Shown piece by piece: positions 14,842 to 17,175 of a DNA stretch of 17,175 nt. Origin of the DNA: Paracoccaceae bacterium (GTDB lineage Bacteria > Pseudomonadota > Alphaproteobacteria > Rhodobacterales > Rhodobacteraceae). Both the position numbers and the translations under genes were made by a program. The notes below the pieces were generated by a model. It worked only from the letters and a program-made list of their open reading frames with translations. It had not been told where the DNA came from and did no database searches. The stretch is taken from positions 1-17,175 of the forward strand of contig JAAEZW010000011.1 in the NCBI GenBank assembly GCA_018222665.1, written 5' to 3'. The first letter of the stretch is position 1, and each line of letters opens with the position of its first letter.

Positions 14842-15987
14842 ATGAATCGCATCCTTCCCAAAAATAAAGACTTCATTCTTACAAACGCAAAACTAGTGTT
14901 AGCAGATGAAGTGGTTCAGGGTACTATCGTTGTGAAAAACGGACTTATTGATAGTATTGATCATGGTCGTTGTGCGTTATCACAATCGATTGATTGTAAC
15001 GGAAGCTACCTGTCAGCTGGTTTAGTGGAACTCCACACCGATAATCTTGAGCGACACTTAGAGCCCCGTCCGGGGGTAAATTGGCCGATCAAAACTGCCG
15101 CTATAGCCCATGATGCAGAATTATATGGTTGCGGTGTTACGACAGTGTTTGATGCGATGAGAGTTGGCTCCATTCCAACTGGATCTGGTCAATATGCAGC
15201 TTATGCGCGCGGGCTCGCAGACGCCATCCTGGGACTAAAGGAAAAAGGGCTCCTAAAAATTTCTCATTTTCTGCATCTGCGTGCGGAAATTTGTTCAGCT
15301 ACATTATCAGAAGAACTCGCATCATTTTCAAACAACGATCAAGTTGGAATTGTCAGCCTCATGGATCACACACCAGGGCAACGTCAATTTAGAAATATGG
15401 ATAAATTTAAGGCTTACGTAACCGGAAAAAAGAAACTTGATGAAGACGGTTACAACCAACATGTCGAGATGCTGAAAGCTCTACGAAATGAGCACGGTAC
15501 GAGACATGAGAATATAACTGTTGAAGAAGCTGCTCGGCTTGGCGCTGTCCTAGCAAGTCATGATGATACGACAATAGAACACGTAAATGTCTCAAAGTCG
15601 CGTGGCATAAAGGTCGCTGAGTTTCCCACTACACTTGAAGCTGCCAAGGCGTGTCGGGAAAATGGAATCTCAATTATGATGGGGGCACCTAATCTGATAC
15701 GAGGAGGCTCCCACTCTGGAAATGTTTCTGCACTGGAACTCGCTCAGAATGAATTGTTGGATGTGATTTCGTCAGATTATGTCCCAGCAGCGCTGCTGCA
15801 ATCTGCAATCCAATTGGGAGATTTATGGGGTGATTTACCGAAGGCACTTCGTACAGTCACCTTAAATCCAGCGCGTGCAGCAGGATTTTCTGATCGTGGT
15901 GAAATTGCCTTGGGACAGCGTGCGGATCTAATTTGTTTTTCTATGGATGACAATCATGGGATTATTGAAAGCGTATTTGTAGGATAG
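14842..15987 (+). CDS. phnM: PhnM, alpha-D-ribose 1-methylphosphonate 5-triphosphate diphosphatase (canonical copy)
   Basis: This 381-residue amidohydrolase-fold enzyme removes pyrophosphate from the ribosyl phosphonate triphosphate to feed PhnJ. Canonical motifs are present in order: SAGLVELHTDNLERHLEPRP with metal ligands His65 and Asp67, GVTTVFDA, HLRAE (145-149, Ala where E. coli has Cys), SLMDHTPGQRQF (172-183), ASHDDTT, EFPTTLEAAK, MGAPNLIRGGSHSGN and SSDYVPAALL. TLNPARAAGFSDRGEIALGQ, then RADLI, closes the protein. The ATG follows the phnN stop with no gap, so translation is coupled. It is the last recognisable gene of the phnG operon and is clearly more E. coli-like than the copy at 7880. 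Confidence 0.94.
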   Translation: MNRILPKNKDFILTNAKLVLADEVVQGTIVVKNGLIDSIDHGRCALSQSIDCNGSYLSAGLVELHTDNLERHLEPRPGVNWPIKTAAIAHDAELYGCGVTTVFDAMRVGSIPTGSGQYAAYARGLADAILGLKEKGLLKISHFLHLRAEICSATLSEELASFSNNDQVGIVSLMDHTPGQRQFRNMDKFKAYVTGKKKLDEDGYNQHVEMLKALRNEHGTRHENITVEEAARLGAVLASHDDTTIEHVNVSKSRGIKVAEFPTTLEAAKACRENGISIMMGAPNLIRGGSHSGNVSALELAQNELLDVISSDYVPAALLQSAIQLGDLWGDLPKALRTVTLNPARAAGFSDRGEIALGQRADLICFSMDDNHGIIESVFVG

Positions 15988-16004
15988 TATGATAACTTTG
16001 GTTG

Positions 16005-16022
16005 AGTTCATAAAACAGTTAC
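16005..16022 (+). promoter_or_regulatory. Pho-box-like sequence before the 48-residue gene
   Basis: AGTTCAT-AAAA-CAGTTAC has the two-7-mer layout of the Pho box and matches at about 9 of 14 positions. TACTCAT (16033-16039) could serve as the -10. It lies between phnM and a small ORF. The remainder of 15988-16073 shows no clear operon terminator. Confidence 0.25.
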
Positions 16023-16073
16023 TTACATCCTGTACTCATTTAGCGACTGCTCTGGGGGGCCAGGGAGGCGATT

Positions 16074-16220
16074 ATGAATGCAACTTATCTTGATCCAAAA
16101 TTCATTGGACCAATAAACCCACCTCAACACTTACCACTTGAACAAAAAAAAGCGGTTGTGGCGGCAATCCTTAGCCAATCTGTAGTTCGCAAGCATGTCA
16201 CAGAAAATAAAAGCGAGTGA
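16074..16220 (+). CDS. small hypothetical protein after phnM
   Basis: A 48-codon reading frame runs from the ATG at 16074 to the TGA at 16218. An excellent ribosome site, GGGAGG, lies about 7 nt upstream. The product begins MNATYLDPKFIGPINPPQHL, a proline-rich opening, and continues with a likely helix, EQKKAVVAAILSQSVVRKHV, ending in a polar tail. It has no signal peptide and no membrane helix. I recognise no family. It could be the distal gene of the phn operon or have its own promoter. The sense-strand position, the strong ribosome site and the compact amphipathic design favour a real gene, but 48 codons alone is weak proof. Confidence 0.5.
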   Translation: MNATYLDPKFIGPINPPQHLPLEQKKAVVAAILSQSVVRKHVTENKSE

Positions 16221-16224
16221 TGCG

Positions 16225-16422
16225 TTAGAAATCTAACACACTATCATCTGATTCTGTGACTTTGGCTAACTTCCACCCTAATTTCGTGAGCTCACCCGAC
16301 TCTCTCATAAGGTTCTTACTAAATGCGAGTTTTTCAAATTCATGCTCTGATATCAGTTCTTTAGTAGCCTTTAAGTGCCTTTTAAGTAGCGCCTTCGCAG
16401 TAACTGGATCCATCTCTTTCAT
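16225..16422 (-). CDS. small hypothetical helical protein downstream of phoB
   Basis: A 65-residue product from the ATG at 16420-16422 reads as charged, mostly helical: MDPVTAKALLKRHLKATKEL, then ISEHEFEKLAFSKNL, and a polar acidic end (VTESDDSVLDF). It has no Cys and no membrane segment. The frame stays open upstream to a TTG at 16495-16497, which would add 25 residues (THWQSAGTLFFVANIRLKIR and so on). GAG 6-7 nt before the inner ATG makes the short form more likely. It follows phoB on the same strand 118 nt downstream and ends 4 nt from the convergent 48-residue gene. I do not recognise a family. Confidence 0.5.
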   Translation of the reverse strand: MKEMDPVTAKALLKRHLKATKELISEHEFEKLAFSKNLMRESGELTKLGWKLAKVTESDDSVLDF

Positions 16423-16492
16423 CACAAACTCGTTTCTAATTTTCAAACGAATGTTGGCTACAAAAAATAGTGTCCCAGCACTTTGCCAATGA

Positions 16493-16516
16493 GTCAATCA
16501 CACACTTTGGATTGAC
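16493..16516. repeat. 7-bp inverted repeat between phoB and the 65-residue gene
   Basis: GTCAATC (16493-16499) and GATTGAC (16510-16516) are perfect inverted copies with 10 nt between. There is no T run on the minus-strand 3' side, so it is not a standard terminator for phoB. It could be an operator or a processed hairpin ahead of the small gene. Confidence 0.3.
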
Positions 16517-16540
16517 CAATCATACTTTACTTCATGTTAA

Positions 16541-17175
16541 TTAACCTAAAGCGTATCCTGCGCCACGAACAGTTCTTATGGGATCTTCACCGCCATGCTG
16601 TTTTAACGCTCTTCGCAGGCGACCAATATGTACGTCCACTGTACGTGTATCCACATAAATTTCCTGCCCCCAAACGCGATCTAGCAGTTGGTCACGCTGC
16701 CAAACTCGTCCAGGTTTTTCCATAAATTTAGCCAGTAGCTTAAATTCAGTTGGTCCTAGCTTAATTTCTAGATTACTGCGGTAAACTTTGTAGGTCTCCA
16801 AATCGACTACGATATCATCGTGAGTGAGCTTATTACCAGCTGCAGTTACATTGGCTCTTCGAAAGTGTGCTTTCACTCGCGCTGCGAATTCAATGACAGA
16901 GTATGGTTTTACGACGTAATCATCGGCACCTGTTTCCAACCCACGAACGCGATCAACCTCCTCTGCACGTGCGGAAAGCATGATTACAGGGATTTGGCGT
17001 GTCTTTGGATTTGACTTTAATCTGCGACAAACTTCTAAACCGGACAATTGTGGCATCATCCAATCCAATATGATGAGGTCTGGCTCATTCTCTTCAACAA
17101 GCAAAAGCCCATCTTCGCCGTTATCGGCGGTAATTACATCAAAGCCTTCCGCTTCAAGGTTGTACACCAACATCT
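16541..17175 (-). CDS. phoB: phosphate regulon response regulator PhoB (5' end cut by the window)
   Basis: About 210 residues of an OmpR/PhoB-family response regulator. Compared with the roughly 229 residues of E. coli PhoB, about 18 N-terminal residues, including the acidic pocket, lie beyond the right edge. The phospho-acceptor Asp is in LIILDWMMPQLSG, the switch Ser in VIMLSARAEE and the conserved Lys in DDYVVKPYS. The C-terminal winged helix (about 112-210) has LGPTEFKLLAKFMEKPGRVW, then RTVDVHIGRLRRAL and IRTVRGAGYAL. These last segments are the PhoB signature. Under phosphate limitation PhoB~P binds Pho boxes and turns on phosphate and phosphonate scavenging. Its place beside the phn locus fits the candidate boxes seen here. 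The first ATG in view (17171-17173) is internal, not the true start. Confidence 0.9.
   Translation of the reverse strand, partial: MLVYNLEAEGFDVITADNGEDGLLLVEENEPDLIILDWMMPQLSGLEVCRRLKSNPKTRQIPVIMLSARAEEVDRVRGLETGADDYVVKPYSVIEFAARVKAHFRRANVTAAGNKLTHDDIVVDLETYKVYRSNLEIKLGPTEFKLLAKFMEKPGRVWQRDQLLDRVWGQEIYVDTRTVDVHIGRLRRALKQHGGEDPIRTVRGAGYALG

Noticed and set aside
16223..16237. GTTAGAAATCTAAC palindrome as a bidirectional terminator
   Set aside because: The stem is short and AT-rich with a loop of 2-4 nt, has no T run on either side, and overlaps the stop of the minus-strand small gene.
1..17175. Mobile elements, CRISPR arrays, toxin-antitoxin pairs or phage genes
   Set aside because: No transposase or integrase motifs, no spaced direct repeats of CRISPR type and no phage proteins were seen on either strand.

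Overview
The window carries a nearly complete carbon-phosphorus (C-P) lyase locus from what looks like a low-GC marine alphaproteobacterium, most likely of the Roseobacter/Rhodobacterales group. The gene set and order support this: phnCDE1E2 followed by a hexapeptide transferase, a divergent phnF with a phnM-like gene, then phnGHIJKLNM beside phoB. So do the long form of PhnE2 and the tight ATGA-type gene overlaps. By eye the base composition is AT-rich for that group. No mobile element, CRISPR array, rRNA or tRNA gene was seen.

Layout: (1) 1-2928 is a minus-strand block read away from the phn genes. It encodes a rhodanese-like protein, a small membrane protein, an aldo/keto reductase, and a 66-residue unknown protein coupled to a PlsC-like acyltransferase. 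(2) 2929-3250 is an AT-rich regulatory region with an inverted repeat and a candidate Pho box. (3) 3251-7876, plus strand, is the phosphonate ABC importer phnC-phnD-phnE-phnE2 plus a left-handed beta-helix transferase. Hairpins lie on both sides of phnD. (4) 7880-9817, minus strand, holds a divergent PhnM paralogue and the GntR/UTRA regulator phnF. (5) 9818-9902 is the divergent phnF/phnG control region, with a Pho-box-like repeat and a candidate PhnF operator. (6) 9903-15987, plus strand, is phnG-H-I-J-K-L-N-M, with genes overlapping or separated by at most 6 nt. (7) 15988-16540 holds two small unknown genes facing each other (48 aa plus, 65 aa minus). (8) 16541-17175, minus strand, is the C-terminal ~210 residues of PhoB, cut by the window edge.

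Working together (family knowledge): PhnD captures phosphonates in the periplasm, and PhnE/PhnE2/PhnC import them. PhnI with PhnG, PhnH and PhnL couples the phosphonate to ATP-derived ribose triphosphate. PhnM removes pyrophosphate. PhnJ (radical SAM) cleaves the C-P bond, with PhnK as accessory ATPase. The resulting ribosyl cyclic phosphate needs PhnP, which is not in this window, before PhnN makes PRPP. PhoB (phosphate starvation) and PhnF are the expected regulators.

The least ordinary parts are the second, divergent PhnM paired with the transferase, the terminator-like hairpin directly after phnD, the large extracytoplasmic insert of PhnE2, and the uncharacterised small proteins between phnM and phoB. 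I found no wholly unknown multi-gene system. The best candidate for undescribed function is the PhnM-like/transferase/PhnF side module.
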